Shown: positions 24,531-34,397, counted from the first letter of the stretch. The stretch: DNA of 40,358 bases from an uncultured Lachnospiraceae bacterium (GCA_947624025.1 CANQIJ010000003.1:1-40358), one strand, 5' to 3'. Made by a program: numbers and translations. The notes: generated from the sequence alone by a model not told the origin.

Positions 24531-27500
24531 TTATGACGCTACAGAAGTGATAAAAGCTTTCGCAAGCCTGTACAGATCGGCTGTTGCGATCTTCGTACCG
24601 CCGGCCTGCTCTTCCCCCGCCAAATCTTCCGTTATGCTTTCCCTGCCGTATAGGATCCCTATACTGCCTGTCTTAAGGCCTGCCCCGTCTGCTTCCGCTC
24701 CGGCGCCGAGCGCATCCCTTAAGGCCTGCTCTTTATCCTGCAGCCGGTGCGCTCCCTCTTTTGTATCGCAGACTATATAGCCGGATACCGTACGATCCCT
24801 GACCTGAAGCTGCGCGTTGACCTGTCCGTAAGCTTTACTGTACAGGCTCGCGCTGACTTTACCGCCCTCTGTGCCGTCATGGACGATCCTCAGATTGACG
24901 GCCGTCCACTCCCCGTCCACTTCCACCGGGATGCGGTAATTCTCTTCTCCTGCAAACTGTGCCGCCAGAGACAACTGCTTACGGCAGCTCTGCAGGGATC
25001 TCAAGTCGAGGTAGGATACACAGTCCTCCCGCGCTTCCCCGAGCATCTGCCCAAGGTCGGTATGCATATCCTCATATGCTTCGGCCGCGCTGTCCCGGTC
25101 ATTGAGATTCTCTATCAGATGGGCGGCAGCATCCCTTACTCTATGCTTATCGGCAGATCTGTCGATTTCATTAAGCTTCTTAAACAGCGCTCCCGGTTGT
25201 TTCCGAAGCTGCATGGCCGCCATGACATTGTCTGCCGTAACGGGCTGCTTACAGTTCAGCAGCTCCCTGATCACCGCATCCTCTGCGTCCCCCAGATCGG
25301 CGTATGTCCTCATCTGTTCCCTGAGAAACTCCGCCTCTGCCTGCTCGTCCGGCGCTGTCCGGTATAACCCGTCCGCGAACTGCTCCATCGTCATATCCGG
25401 CCTAAGCTCCAATCCGTCAAGCATCTCCGGCTCTATGGTGTCGGCGATCTCCCCGGCCAGGCGGCTGTAATATTCCGTCCTGCCCTGCGTATCCTTCCCG
25501 TCCTGACGTCCGCCTGCATCCTGCGCATCTGATCCGCCTGTGTCCTCCAGATCGGGAAAACCGCTTAAGATCTGCTCCGTGATCGTCTTGTTGAGAGAAA
25601 CACCGTCCACCCCGTTAAAGGAATCGTCCACGGTGTAATCCATTCCCTGCTTCTTCGTACTGCGCATGGCGGTGAGCAGATTACTGAAGGTAAGCGGAGC
25701 GCCCTCACGCAGAAGGCTTCCTATCGCCGCGTCATCCGTCTTCTCCAGCTGTCTGAACATACGGTAGATACCGATGTACGCTTCCCTCTCCTGCTCGCTG
25801 ATATCATGATTTTTTTCCAGTTTATACAGATATTTGCTGAACTTCTCTTCCCCGGAGGTATCCTGCGCCGGGCTCTCATCCAGGTATCTGTTCAGCTCCT
25901 CCACCGTCATCTTTAAGGGATTGCGGCCTTCCCGGATCGCCCGGAGCGCCGCTGACGGCGTCATCCTGCGCATCGCGTACCGCAGCTCCATATCATATTT
26001 CTTCACGGCGTCGATATTGTCATCGGTGATATCCATACTGTTATATCCGAGAATACGGACCGCTCTCCGATTCTCCCCGCTGGTCTCAAGCCCCATGTCC
26101 GTAAGGATATCGTCCACATTGCGGAAGGCCTTGCGGATCGAATCGCCCATATCCGCTCTCGGAGCCGTCATCAGCGTCTCATAGGATTCCCTGGCGGCCT
26201 CGTAAGCATTCTTAAGCGCCGTACCGTCCGTATGTACGTTGTCTAACGTAAACGGTTCTTCTCCCGAGATAAACCCGGCCAGAACCGCCGCCGGCAGAGA
26301 CGGGATCTGCGCTGTCTTCTGCTGTGTTTCCAGATATAACGCCGCCTTATCGGCTGCGGATGCGGCGTCGCTCTCCGCGAACAGTGCCTTATTCTGCTCT
26401 TCCTCTATGCGCTTCAGCGCCTCTACCAGATCCTCCAGCTGTGTTGTGTCAATGGAATATCCGCTCTCCAGAAGCTTCCGGTTCGCCTCAATGGTCATCA
26501 TCAGCCTGACCTCTTCCAGCTGCCGCCTTGCGCTGATCTGCTCCGGCGTTCCTTCCGTCAGGCCGTTTCGGTCGATCTCCTCCTGCGCCTTCTGCAGATT
26601 GCGCAGATTCAATATTTTGCCGTCGGCTGCCGCCTGATCTACGGCTTCCCCGCTGATCTGCTCATACGCCTGCACATAGTTTGCGGCTTTTTCCAGATTG
26701 CTTCTGCCGTCTGCCAGATTTGCGCTGCCCGCTCCCTTACCGTCAGAGATGGCCGCCGCTACGGCCGACAGCACCTGTTCCATGCTCTGCGGCAGTTCAA
26801 CCTGACGGATCTCGTGCAGTCTGTTCACGGAATCCTCCGTCAGCGGAATACCGGCCTCTATGAGCCATTTTGCCTCTTCGAGATTCTCCTGCGTCGCCTC
26901 AAGGCCCGCTTTCTCGAGCACCTTCTCCATCTGCGGTTTCAGCTGTTCCCAGTCGTACTCTTCCGCCTTCCTTGCGTAATAGCCGCCGGTCTCCGTGGCA
27001 TAATAGCCGTGGCTCTGCCGGTTGTCCGCCGTGGAGCTGTAGTCTGCCAGATACAGCCCGTCTATGGTCGGTTCCGTATCGTTTTCTACCATGTATCCTG
27101 CGGCACCGTCCGTGGGCGTCTGCAGCTGACCGGCTTTATCATACGCGCGCTTTGCATCCGCAACATTTTCCGCAGTAACGGGGATGTCATGCATTTTAAA
27201 CTGCTTATAAAGCTCTCTCGCAAAAGCTTCGCTCCCCGTGATCTGCCTGAGCGTCTCCGCATCCAGATCATCCGTGTAGCCCGCCACCTGTGTTCCGCTC
27301 TTAACCAGCTCCGCTTTGATCTTATCGACAATGGTGACAACCTCTTTGATATCCATGTCGCCGGGATGATAGCCGTCTCTCTGCAGCCGGCCGAAATCTT
27401 CCTCTGACATAGTATTAGACATCACTGTCATATAGTCTCTCTGCGCGGCCACATCAATAAGCCCCGCATCCTGCATAACCTCTTCTGCGGTCTTTCCGTG

Positions 27501-27653
27501 ACCTGCGTAAGCGTTGTTATCCATAACTTTGCCAGAAATGTCTAATGCGTAACCGCCCGGCCACTGTGTTTCCTGCGGACGAGCATTTCTATATGCGGTT
27601 GTCGCCCTGTCTACATTCTGATTCGTAGTGTTATGATCGAAAGTAATCTTCAT
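24531..27653 (-). CDS. DUF6240 protein with repeated helical modules, flagellin-linked
   Basis: A 1040-residue soluble protein. A segment IKAELVKSGTQVAGYTDDLD near residue 130 is typical of DUF6240, a family seen beside flagellar genes. Through the protein a motif of the form hydrophobic-P-[VLF]-T-x-x-N recurs at least six times (IPVTAENV, IPLTEDSV, EPFTLDNV, MDITDDNI, APLTFSNL, QPVTADNV), each followed by a helix. The last ~180 residues, with LYSKAYGQVNAQLQV and YIVCDTKEGAHRL, resemble the C-terminal domain of the hook-length protein FliK. The start at 27653 has TTGGAGA upstream; the track's longer start lies in the glgB terminator. Role inferred as flagellum-related. Confidence 0.75.
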   Translation of the reverse strand: MKITFDHNTTNQNVDRATTAYRNARPQETQWPGGYALDISGKVMDNNAYAGHGKTAEEVMQDAGLIDVAAQRDYMTVMSNTMSEEDFGRLQRDGYHPGDMDIKEVVTIVDKIKAELVKSGTQVAGYTDDLDAETLRQITGSEAFARELYKQFKMHDIPVTAENVADAKRAYDKAGQLQTPTDGAAGYMVENDTEPTIDGLYLADYSSTADNRQSHGYYATETGGYYARKAEEYDWEQLKPQMEKVLEKAGLEATQENLEEAKWLIEAGIPLTEDSVNRLHEIRQVELPQSMEQVLSAVAAAISDGKGAGSANLADGRSNLEKAANYVQAYEQISGEAVDQAAADGKILNLRNLQKAQEEIDRNGLTEGTPEQISARRQLEEVRLMMTIEANRKLLESGYSIDTTQLEDLVEALKRIEEEQNKALFAESDAASAADKAALYLETQQKTAQIPSLPAAVLAGFISGEEPFTLDNVHTDGTALKNAYEAARESYETLMTAPRADMGDSIRKAFRNVDDILTDMGLETSGENRRAVRILGYNSMDITDDNIDAVKKYDMELRYAMRRMTPSAALRAIREGRNPLKMTVEELNRYLDESPAQDTSGEEKFSKYLYKLEKNHDISEQEREAYIGIYRMFRQLEKTDDAAIGSLLREGAPLTFSNLLTAMRSTKKQGMDYTVDDSFNGVDGVSLNKTITEQILSGFPDLEDTGGSDAQDAGGRQDGKDTQGRTEYYSRLAGEIADTIEPEMLDGLELRPDMTMEQFADGLYRTAPDEQAEAEFLREQMRTYADLGDAEDAVIRELLNCKQPVTADNVMAAMQLRKQPGALFKKLNEIDRSADKHRVRDAAAHLIENLNDRDSAAEAYEDMHTDLGQMLGEAREDCVSYLDLRSLQSCRKQLSLAAQFAGEENYRIPVEVDGEWTAVNLRIVHDGTEGGKVSASLYSKAYGQVNAQLQVRDRTVSGYIVCDTKEGAHRLQDKEQALRDALGAGAEADGAGLKTGSIGILYGRESITEDLAGEEQAGGTKIATADLYRLAKAFITSVAS

Positions 27654-27676
27654 ACCAATCTCCAATGTAGCTTTAT

Positions 27677-27715
27677 AAAATAAAAAAGGGCAAATGTTTT
27701 TCACATTCACCCTTT
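27677..27715 (-). terminator. Rho-independent terminator of glgB
   Basis: On the minus strand AAAGGGTGAATGT pairs with ACATTTGCCCTTT over 13 bp (two G-U), loop GAAAA, then TTTATTTT. It lies 48 nt after the glgB stop. The 5' arm starts right after the -10 box of the SigD promoter. Confidence 0.88.
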
Positions 27716-27742
27716 ATTTCGGCAAAGTTATGCACTTTCTTA
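27716..27742 (-). promoter_or_regulatory. SigD (sigma-28) flagellar promoter
   Basis: TAAG, 15 nt, GCCGAAAT matches the flagellar sigma consensus TAAA-N15-GCCGATAA well. The expected start point, 6-8 nt further on, is near 27709, inside the 5' arm of the glgB terminator. It would drive DUF6240, flagellin and FliS. Confidence 0.78.
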
Positions 27743-27762
27743 ACCTTTGATCCTCACATTCG

Positions 27763-29697
27763 CTAGAAAATAAAGATGGCAGCCGTAAACGGAGGCAGGT
27801 CAAAAGAAATATGGTAATCCTTGTAATTGCAGACTCCCTTGACCGCCGTAAGCTCTGCCGGTATCTCATGTCCGTTGCCGCCGAACCGTTTGTCATCGCT
27901 GTTTAACAGCAGCCTGTATTTCTTTTTCTTCGGTACGCCGATCATATAATTCTCCCACATCATGGGCGTCATATTGATCACAAACATAATGTTGTTCTTC
28001 CCTGTTTCGTCCTTCCTGTAGAAGCTGTATACGCTGTGGTCGGAATCGTCGGCGTTGAGCCACTCGAAGCCGCCCCAGTCGTTATCGATGCGGTACATCG
28101 CCGGATATTTATGGTACAGATTCAGCAACTCTTTTACATACTCATGCATACCCCGGTTCAGATCTTCTCCGAGCAGATACCAGTCCAGCTCCCGCTCCTC
28201 GCTCCACTCTCTCTCCTGGCCGAAGTCCTGACCCATGAAAAGCAGCTTCTTGCCGGCATGGCCGAACATATAAGTATAACCCAGACGCAGGTTCGCGTAT
28301 TTGTCAACCGGATATCCCGGCATCTTATTGACCATGGAGCATTTCAGGTGCACCACCTCGTCATGGGACAACGGCAGGATATAATTCTCGCTGCTGTTGT
28401 AGGACATCGCGAACGTCATGCCGTAATGGTCGTTTTTACGGAAATAGGGGTCTAGCTTCATGTAATCGCAGAAGTCGTGCATCCAGCCCATATTCCACTT
28501 AAAGCTGAATCCGAGTCCGTCGTCCTCCACCCTGCCCGTCACCTTCGGCCACGCGGTAGACTCTTCGGCGATCGTCAGAAAACCCGGATAGGTTCCGAGC
28601 ACCACGGAATTTAAGTGCTTGAAGAACTCGATCGCCTCCAGATTCTCATGGCCGCCATATTTATTCGGCACCCACTGGCCGGCCTGTTTGCCGTAATCCA
28701 GATAGAGCATGGACGCCACCGCATCGACGCGGATACCGTCTATGTGATACTCCTTGATCCAGAACAGCGCATTGGCGATCAGGAAATTCTTTACCTCGTT
28801 CTTGCCGTAATTAAAGATCTTGGTGCCCCAGTCGGGATGCTCGCCGATCCTCGGATCGGGATGCTCGAAGATGCACTGTCCGTCGAATCTGCCAAGTCCG
28901 TGCGCATCCGTTGCAAAATGCGCCGGAACCCAGTCTAAGATAACGCCGATCTTATTGCGGTGCAGCGTATTGACCAGATACATAAAATCGTCCGGTGTGC
29001 CGTGGCGCGATGTAGGCGCATAGTAACCCGTCACCTGATAGCCCCAGGAACCGTCGAAGGGATACTCGGCGATACCCATCAGCTCGATATGGGTATACTT
29101 CATCTCCTTAAGATACTCCACGATCCTGTCGGCAAACTCCCTGTAATTATAAAATCCGTCCGGCGTACCGTCGGGATGCTTCATCCAGGAACCGATATGG
29201 CATTCATAGATCGCCATCGGCTCTTTATTGTAATCCTTGCCGTTTCGGCTCTCCATCCATGCGCTGTCAGTCCATTTGAATTTGCTGATATCGTACGTCC
29301 TGGAGGCGTTGCCCGGACGCATCTCCGCATAGTTGGCAAAGGGATCCGCCTTGTACAGCTTCTCTCCGGATGGTGTCCGGATCAGGAATTTGTACAGCTC
29401 GTTCTCTCCGACGCCCGGAATAAATATCGTATAGATGCCCGACGGTCCGAGCTTCTCCATCCGATGGATGTCCTCGTTCCAGTCATTAAATGTTCCGATC
29501 ACATTCACACTCGCGGCGTTGGGCGCCCACACGGCAAAAAACATGCCCTTTTCGCCGTTTTCCACGGAAGGGTGCGCTCCCAGCTTCTTGTAGATATCGT
29601 AGTGAGCCCCCTGACCGAATAGATACTGGTCGTCCTGTGAGATAAATATCTGCTGCGTTTTAGGTGTCTGTTCTCTTCTTTCTTTTTTTGCTGCCAT
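27763..29697 (-). CDS. glgB: 1,4-alpha-glucan branching enzyme
   Basis: A 644-residue GH13 branching enzyme that adds alpha-1,6 branches to glycogen. The N-terminal CBM48 (about 45-140) has FFAVWAPNAASVNVIGTFNDW. The catalytic domain shows the nucleophile in DGIRVDAV (about D325), the acid/base in LTIAEEST (about E378), and LSHDEVVHLK. A short C-terminal beta domain follows. The start at 29697 follows GGGGG; the earlier MMGD start is also possible. No other glg gene is in the window. It lies 52 nt after the TPR/AAA-like gene and is probably co-transcribed with it. Confidence 0.97.
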   Translation of the reverse strand: MAAKKERREQTPKTQQIFISQDDQYLFGQGAHYDIYKKLGAHPSVENGEKGMFFAVWAPNAASVNVIGTFNDWNEDIHRMEKLGPSGIYTIFIPGVGENELYKFLIRTPSGEKLYKADPFANYAEMRPGNASRTYDISKFKWTDSAWMESRNGKDYNKEPMAIYECHIGSWMKHPDGTPDGFYNYREFADRIVEYLKEMKYTHIELMGIAEYPFDGSWGYQVTGYYAPTSRHGTPDDFMYLVNTLHRNKIGVILDWVPAHFATDAHGLGRFDGQCIFEHPDPRIGEHPDWGTKIFNYGKNEVKNFLIANALFWIKEYHIDGIRVDAVASMLYLDYGKQAGQWVPNKYGGHENLEAIEFFKHLNSVVLGTYPGFLTIAEESTAWPKVTGRVEDDGLGFSFKWNMGWMHDFCDYMKLDPYFRKNDHYGMTFAMSYNSSENYILPLSHDEVVHLKCSMVNKMPGYPVDKYANLRLGYTYMFGHAGKKLLFMGQDFGQEREWSEERELDWYLLGEDLNRGMHEYVKELLNLYHKYPAMYRIDNDWGGFEWLNADDSDHSVYSFYRKDETGKNNIMFVINMTPMMWENYMIGVPKKKKYRLLLNSDDKRFGGNGHEIPAELTAVKGVCNYKDYHISFDLPPFTAAIFIF

Positions 29698-29749
29698 AAT
29701 GTCCCCCATCATTTTTGATTATCTGATCGCCGGGCGCATATGCGTCCGG

Positions 29750-32437
29750 TTAATAATGCATGAAATCCTTCTCGCGCAGTATGATCATATCTTCCTCATC
29801 ATACCGCTTTGCCAGCAATATATCCATAAAATGCTTCGGCGTCTTCTTATTGGCATAGTGGATCGCCTCATCGACTAACTCCCTGACCTCCGCCATACTC
29901 ACCTCATGATCGGATGTCTGCATATCCGCGATCCGCGTATGCAGCGCCAGGGTACCGAACTCGTCGATGGAATACTCCATCTCCTCCGCATACTGCTTCG
30001 CATAAGCTACAAGCGCCTCGTCGTTCAGCGGCTCGATATCGATGCGCAGATTGAAGCTGTTTATCAGCGCCGCATGATCCGCAAGCATCTGATTGACCGC
30101 ATCCTTTTTGTCTATCATGATCAGGAAAAGTCCCATGTTGTCCTTCTCCAGGACCCGGGTCATCCTTGTTACCGTCTCCGGCTTCAGCTTCGACGCCTTC
30201 TCTATGATCAGCGCCCCGTTGTCCAGTCTTGCAAAGGTCTCCGCCACATCCTTCCTGTTAAGGACATTTGCGGATATCTTGGCGACTTTGCCCGAAAAAT
30301 TGCTGTCGTTGTCCTGCATCTCTTTGATCAGCGCCTTCGCCAGCGTCAGCGAGGTGATCTCTTCCTCTCCAGTAATGATCACGTTGCCCGTACACGACGC
30401 AAGGCTCATATTGTCCAGGGTCTGTACCAGCTGTCTTCTCGATCTGCGGTGATGAGCAAACTGTCCGAACAGCTCTGCCTCCTCCGGCGTCAGATCACGT
30501 TCCATGGCGCCGTTTTGGGTACTGTCGTCCGCGCCCGGTTCCGCATCAGAGACTCCGTCGCTCCCGGACAATGCTTCCGATGTATCTGCCGCCGAAGCGC
30601 CTGCCCCGGCCGCATCCGTCTCTTCGATCTCTTCCAGCTCCTCAACGCCGTCGTCTCCGGCGTCATCTTCCGAAAGCTCCCGCCCCGGTCTGCCGGACGC
30701 CACGTTTGCCGCCAGCTGCTCCGCTTCGGCCTTAACCGCATCCAGTGCGGAATTGATCTTCTCCTCATCATCCGGCAGAATCACCTTCTTAATGGCCGGC
30801 TTCTTATCGGAATCCTTCAAAATGGCGGCTAACAGCGTCCGCTCCAGCTCTTCCAGAAGGCCGTTCTTGGTCGCCTCGTCAAAATCCGCCAGAAGATTTC
30901 CCGTATGAGCCAGGATGCGCTGTCTGACCTGCTCCGTGCGGCGCTGCTCATCGGTCTTCTTCATCTCTTCCCACTCGGCCATGATGTCTTCGATACTCAG
31001 CTGCCCCGTGATCTGTTTCTCCACACGCGCCTCGTCCGGCACTACAAGACTGATCTGTCCGTCATACTCCTGTGACAGAAAATTATCATATTTGGTCGGC
31101 TTGACATTTAACGGCGTCAGCACCTCGCCCTTTGCCGCGATCTCCTGCCTGGCTTTCTCCCGCATCTTCTCTACGATCTGCTGTGCGTCAAAGGAAACGG
31201 TATCCTCATTGGCGATCTGTTCCCCGATCTCGCGAAGCTCGTCCGTATCCATGGACTTAGACGCCTGCGGCTGCCGGTCCGTCTCTGCAGGCTCCTGTTC
31301 CCGGTCAAGCTCGGGAAGCTTACCCGTCTCCTGAAACAGCGGGGCCAGTATCGCTTCCGTTATGGAGGCGCGCGCTTCCTCAGGAGCTTCCTGTTCTGCG
31401 GACTCTATCCCCTGATCCTTATCTGTGTCTTCGTCCGCTTCTGCCGCTGCCTCCGGCTCCGTCTCTTTTGTATCCGGCAGCCCGGCTTCATCGGTCTGGT
31501 CCCCTGCATCGCCGCCGTCATTGTCGGTCTGCTCCGGTGCCGCTTCTGCCGCCGGCTCGTCTTCCGGCTTTTCGTCCACGATACCCTTCATACCCTCGAT
31601 CACGATCTTCTGCAGATTGATCGTATTATACTGCCCCACATCAACGGGCTTTACTTCCGGCAGCTCCTGCGTGGGCGCTTCCGAAACATCCGCCTGCTCA
31701 TCCGTCTCTTCTCCGCTCGAATGCCTGATCTGCTCCGCGGTCCGCGTATCGCCGGACACAAAATCCGCTTCCTCTTCTTCCCCGTCCGGTTCCGTCTCCG
31801 AAGTTTTTTTCTCCGCATCCCTGTCGTTGATCCAGGTATCGTACCACGCCTGCTGATCCTCATTCAGAGGTTCATGCAGCGCCTTTAATTCCAGCGCTTT
31901 AATGACATACTTGCCTTCTCCGAACCAGAGGAACATCTCATCGCATTCCTCCACACATTTCGTGGCAAGACCCACCCTGTGATACAGGTATGCGAGCTCA
32001 TATGCCCATTTCTCCCTGTAGTCGCGCTTCTTGAATTCCTCCAGAACCGCGATCCTCTCTTCCAGGCTGACATCCAGCGCCTCGCACAGGCGGTACTGAA
32101 GAACATAGCGTCCCGTATCCTTCGGTGCGATCTGCACGAACTTTTTATAATACTCTCGCGCCTGCACATATTCTTCCATTTTAATGGAAAGCTCGCACAG
32201 CGAGTATACGATCAGTCTTCCGGTCGGATGCTTCTCGTAAGCCATCAGCAGGATATCCTTGCTCTCCTGATATCTTCTGTTTGCCTTATACAGATCGCTG
32301 ATGATGCAGAGCATCATAACGCTCTTGACCCTGCGCCAGTCGATCGTATCCGCTATGCTGACGGCCTCAGCATATTCCCCCTCTGCGATTAACGCTTTGA
32401 TCTCTTCGGCACGTACTTTATATTCATACTTATCCAA
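29750..32437 (-). CDS. TPR protein with degenerate AAA+ domain
   Basis: An 895-residue cytoplasmic protein. Residues 1 to about 215 form TPR-like helical repeats. About 215-410 is an acidic, low-complexity Glu/Asp/Ala linker, and about 410-660 is helical. The last ~210 residues resemble an AAA+ module of the CbbX/EccA kind, but the P-loop reads ITGEEEITSLTLAKAL (no GKT) and the Walker B position reads ALIIEKAS, so ATP turnover is unlikely. The start is TTG at 32437 after GAGGTGG, or GTG at 32446. It precedes glgB. Function unknown; a scaffold role is inferred. Confidence 0.72.
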   Translation of the reverse strand: MDKYEYKVRAEEIKALIAEGEYAEAVSIADTIDWRRVKSVMMLCIISDLYKANRRYQESKDILLMAYEKHPTGRLIVYSLCELSIKMEEYVQAREYYKKFVQIAPKDTGRYVLQYRLCEALDVSLEERIAVLEEFKKRDYREKWAYELAYLYHRVGLATKCVEECDEMFLWFGEGKYVIKALELKALHEPLNEDQQAWYDTWINDRDAEKKTSETEPDGEEEEADFVSGDTRTAEQIRHSSGEETDEQADVSEAPTQELPEVKPVDVGQYNTINLQKIVIEGMKGIVDEKPEDEPAAEAAPEQTDNDGGDAGDQTDEAGLPDTKETEPEAAAEADEDTDKDQGIESAEQEAPEEARASITEAILAPLFQETGKLPELDREQEPAETDRQPQASKSMDTDELREIGEQIANEDTVSFDAQQIVEKMREKARQEIAAKGEVLTPLNVKPTKYDNFLSQEYDGQISLVVPDEARVEKQITGQLSIEDIMAEWEEMKKTDEQRRTEQVRQRILAHTGNLLADFDEATKNGLLEELERTLLAAILKDSDKKPAIKKVILPDDEEKINSALDAVKAEAEQLAANVASGRPGRELSEDDAGDDGVEELEEIEETDAAGAGASAADTSEALSGSDGVSDAEPGADDSTQNGAMERDLTPEEAELFGQFAHHRRSRRQLVQTLDNMSLASCTGNVIITGEEEITSLTLAKALIKEMQDNDSNFSGKVAKISANVLNRKDVAETFARLDNGALIIEKASKLKPETVTRMTRVLEKDNMGLFLIMIDKKDAVNQMLADHAALINSFNLRIDIEPLNDEALVAYAKQYAEEMEYSIDEFGTLALHTRIADMQTSDHEVSMAEVRELVDEAIHYANKKTPKHFMDILLAKRYDEEDMIILREKDFMHY

Positions 32438-32526
32438 GGCAGCCACCTCATCGTCGTATTCCTGCGGCCGTCAAACAATTCCTTTTGCCGCACCTTTACA
32501 CATAGTAACCCTATTTTCACTGTTTT

Positions 32527-32555
32527 AGTTTACCATAGCTGCCTGTTATTGTAAA
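32527..32555 (-). promoter_or_regulatory. Promoter of the TPR/AAA-like and glgB unit
   Basis: TTTACA and TAAACT are separated by 17 nt, about 85 nt before the start codon. The gap up to rsmA (32447-32673) is otherwise AT-rich and shows no gene. Confidence 0.6.
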
Positions 32556-32673
32556 TAAAATATGCGTAAAAATAGCTTCTCTGTTTTGGAAACTTTCTGT
32601 TAATAAATACCAACATATAGGGATGAGGTGACGAATCATAACTTTATATTGTACCTGCAGACCGTAAGCCGCC

Positions 32674-33540
32674 CTACTGCCTCAGCTCGTACAGGCGGTT
32701 TGAAAGTTCGGCAAACTGTTCTAATGTTAACGCTTCTCCGCGCACCGCCGCAGACAGCCCCATCTGCAGCAAAGCTTCCTCCACCTGCCCTCTGCCGATC
32801 CCTTTGATTCCGGCGTTTGCTATCCCGTTTGCCAGCGTCTTCCTTCTCTGGTTAAAGGACGCCCGTATCAGTGTAAAAAGCCACTTTTCATCCTCGATAC
32901 TGACCGGCGGCGCGTCATACCGGGTCAGGCGTATCACGGCGCTGTCCACATTGGGCCTCGGCACGAAGCAGGACGCCGGAACTTCTGTGATGATCTCCGG
33001 TTTCGTATAATACTGTACGGCAAGAGACAGTGCGCCATAATCCTTCGTTCCCGGGCCCACGCACATCCGGTCGGCCACCTCCTTCTGCACCATGACGGTA
33101 ATGCTCTGCAGCGGCACATGATTTTCAAAAAGCGCCATGATAATAGGCGTGGTGATATAATAGGGCAGATTCGCCACCACCTTCATCGGCCTGCTGCCAT
33201 GCTGCGCGGCAAGCGCCGGCAGATCCACCTTCAGGATATCGTCGTTGATGATCGTTACGTTGTCAAGGTCCGCCAGCGTCTCATTCAGGATAGGGATCAG
33301 GTTCCTGTCGATCTCCACCGCCACTACCTCGGCCGCCTCCCGCGCCAGGCGCTGCGTCATCGTCCCGATGCCCGGCCCGATCTCCAGGACAAAGTCGTTT
33401 CGCGTGATGTCCGCCGCCTCCACGATCTTGTCCAGGATATGCGTATCCACCAGAAAATTCTGTCCGTATTTCTTGCGGAGATCAAACCCGTATTTCTGTA
33501 TGATCTCTACTGTAGCCCTTCTGTTTCCCAAGGTTCCCAT
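32674..33540 (-). CDS. rsmA: 16S rRNA dimethyladenosine transferase
   Basis: A 288-residue RsmA/KsgA that dimethylates the two adjacent adenines near the 3' end of 16S rRNA during 30S maturation. The SAM-binding motif VLEIGPGIGTMTQRLA and catalytic VVANLPYYITTPI are intact, as is the N-terminal KKYGQNFLVD. The C-terminal helical domain has FNQRRKTLANG. The ATG at 33540 has GGGGAG eight bases upstream; the track start at 33618 is an extension. It follows tatD by 89 nt, a common pairing in Firmicutes. Confidence 0.97.
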   Translation of the reverse strand: MGTLGNRRATVEIIQKYGFDLRKKYGQNFLVDTHILDKIVEAADITRNDFVLEIGPGIGTMTQRLAREAAEVVAVEIDRNLIPILNETLADLDNVTIINDDILKVDLPALAAQHGSRPMKVVANLPYYITTPIIMALFENHVPLQSITVMVQKEVADRMCVGPGTKDYGALSLAVQYYTKPEIITEVPASCFVPRPNVDSAVIRLTRYDAPPVSIEDEKWLFTLIRASFNQRRKTLANGIANAGIKGIGRGQVEEALLQMGLSAAVRGEALTLEQFAELSNRLYELRQ

Positions 33541-33629
33541 ACAAGCTTCTCCCCTCTGCTCACGCTTCCGCTCCGGCAGGGCATCCTGCGAAGACCGCAC
33601 GGATACGCGGTCCTTCACGCAGCGTCCGT

Positions 33630-34397
33630 TCAGGCGATGCCGAAAAGCCGCGCGGCGTTATCGTATGTGACAGTCTCCGTTTCTTCGCAGGAAATGCCCT
33701 TGATCTCGGCAATCCTCTGTATGATGCAGGGCAGGTTCAAAGAGGAATTGCGCCTGCCGCGAACGGGCTCCGGCGCCAGATACGGACTGTCCGTCTCCAC
33801 CAGGATCCTGTCTGTGGGAATGTACTCCACAGCTTCCTTAAGCTTCTTCGCATTGGAAAAAGTGATCACGCCGCCGATCCCGAAATAAAACCCCATCTCC
33901 AGGTATTCCCTGGCGATCTCCTTCGTATACGAAAAACAGTGGATCACGCCGCCGATCTCCTCCGCATGCAGCGCCTTCATCATGTCAAGCGTATCCTTTG
34001 CCGCATCGCGGGAATGGATGATCACGGGGAGCTTACACTCCCTCGCAAGCTCCAGCTGCCTTTCAAACCACATCTTCTGCACGGAAGGCTCCGGCTCCGG
34101 CCAGTGATAATCCAGCCCGATCTCACCTACCGCCACCACCTTATCCGTCCCGCACTGCTGGCGCAGCCATGCAAGCTTTTCCTCATTCAGCTCCGCCGTC
34201 TCGCCCGGATGCACCCCCAGCGCCCCATAAAGAAACGGATACCGCTTCATCAGCTCAAGTGTGAGCCTGCACCCCTCAAGGCTGGCCCCCACGTTGACCA
34301 CCGGGCCGATACCGTGCTCCTTCAGGGAAGCAAGCAGCGCATCCCTGTCCTCATCGAACGCTTCGTCATCATAATGCGCATGACTTTCAAAGATCAT
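33630..34397 (-). CDS. tatD: TatD family metal-dependent hydrolase
   Basis: A 255-residue TIM-barrel nuclease-type hydrolase. Metal ligands are visible in ESHAHYDDEAF, VGEIGLDYHWP, VIIHSRDA, GVIHCFSY and VETDSPYLAPEP. TatD-family enzymes act as 3'-5' DNA/RNA exonucleases. The ATG at 34397 is nine bases after GGAG and gives the family's normal length; the track start at 34442 is an extension. It is the first gene of the tatD-rsmA unit and is divergent from tRNA-Lys. Confidence 0.95.
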   Translation of the reverse strand: MIFESHAHYDDEAFDEDRDALLASLKEHGIGPVVNVGASLEGCRLTLELMKRYPFLYGALGVHPGETAELNEEKLAWLRQQCGTDKVVAVGEIGLDYHWPEPEPSVQKMWFERQLELARECKLPVIIHSRDAAKDTLDMMKALHAEEIGGVIHCFSYTKEIAREYLEMGFYFGIGGVITFSNAKKLKEAVEYIPTDRILVETDSPYLAPEPVRGRRNSSLNLPCIIQRIAEIKGISCEETETVTYDNAARLFGIA

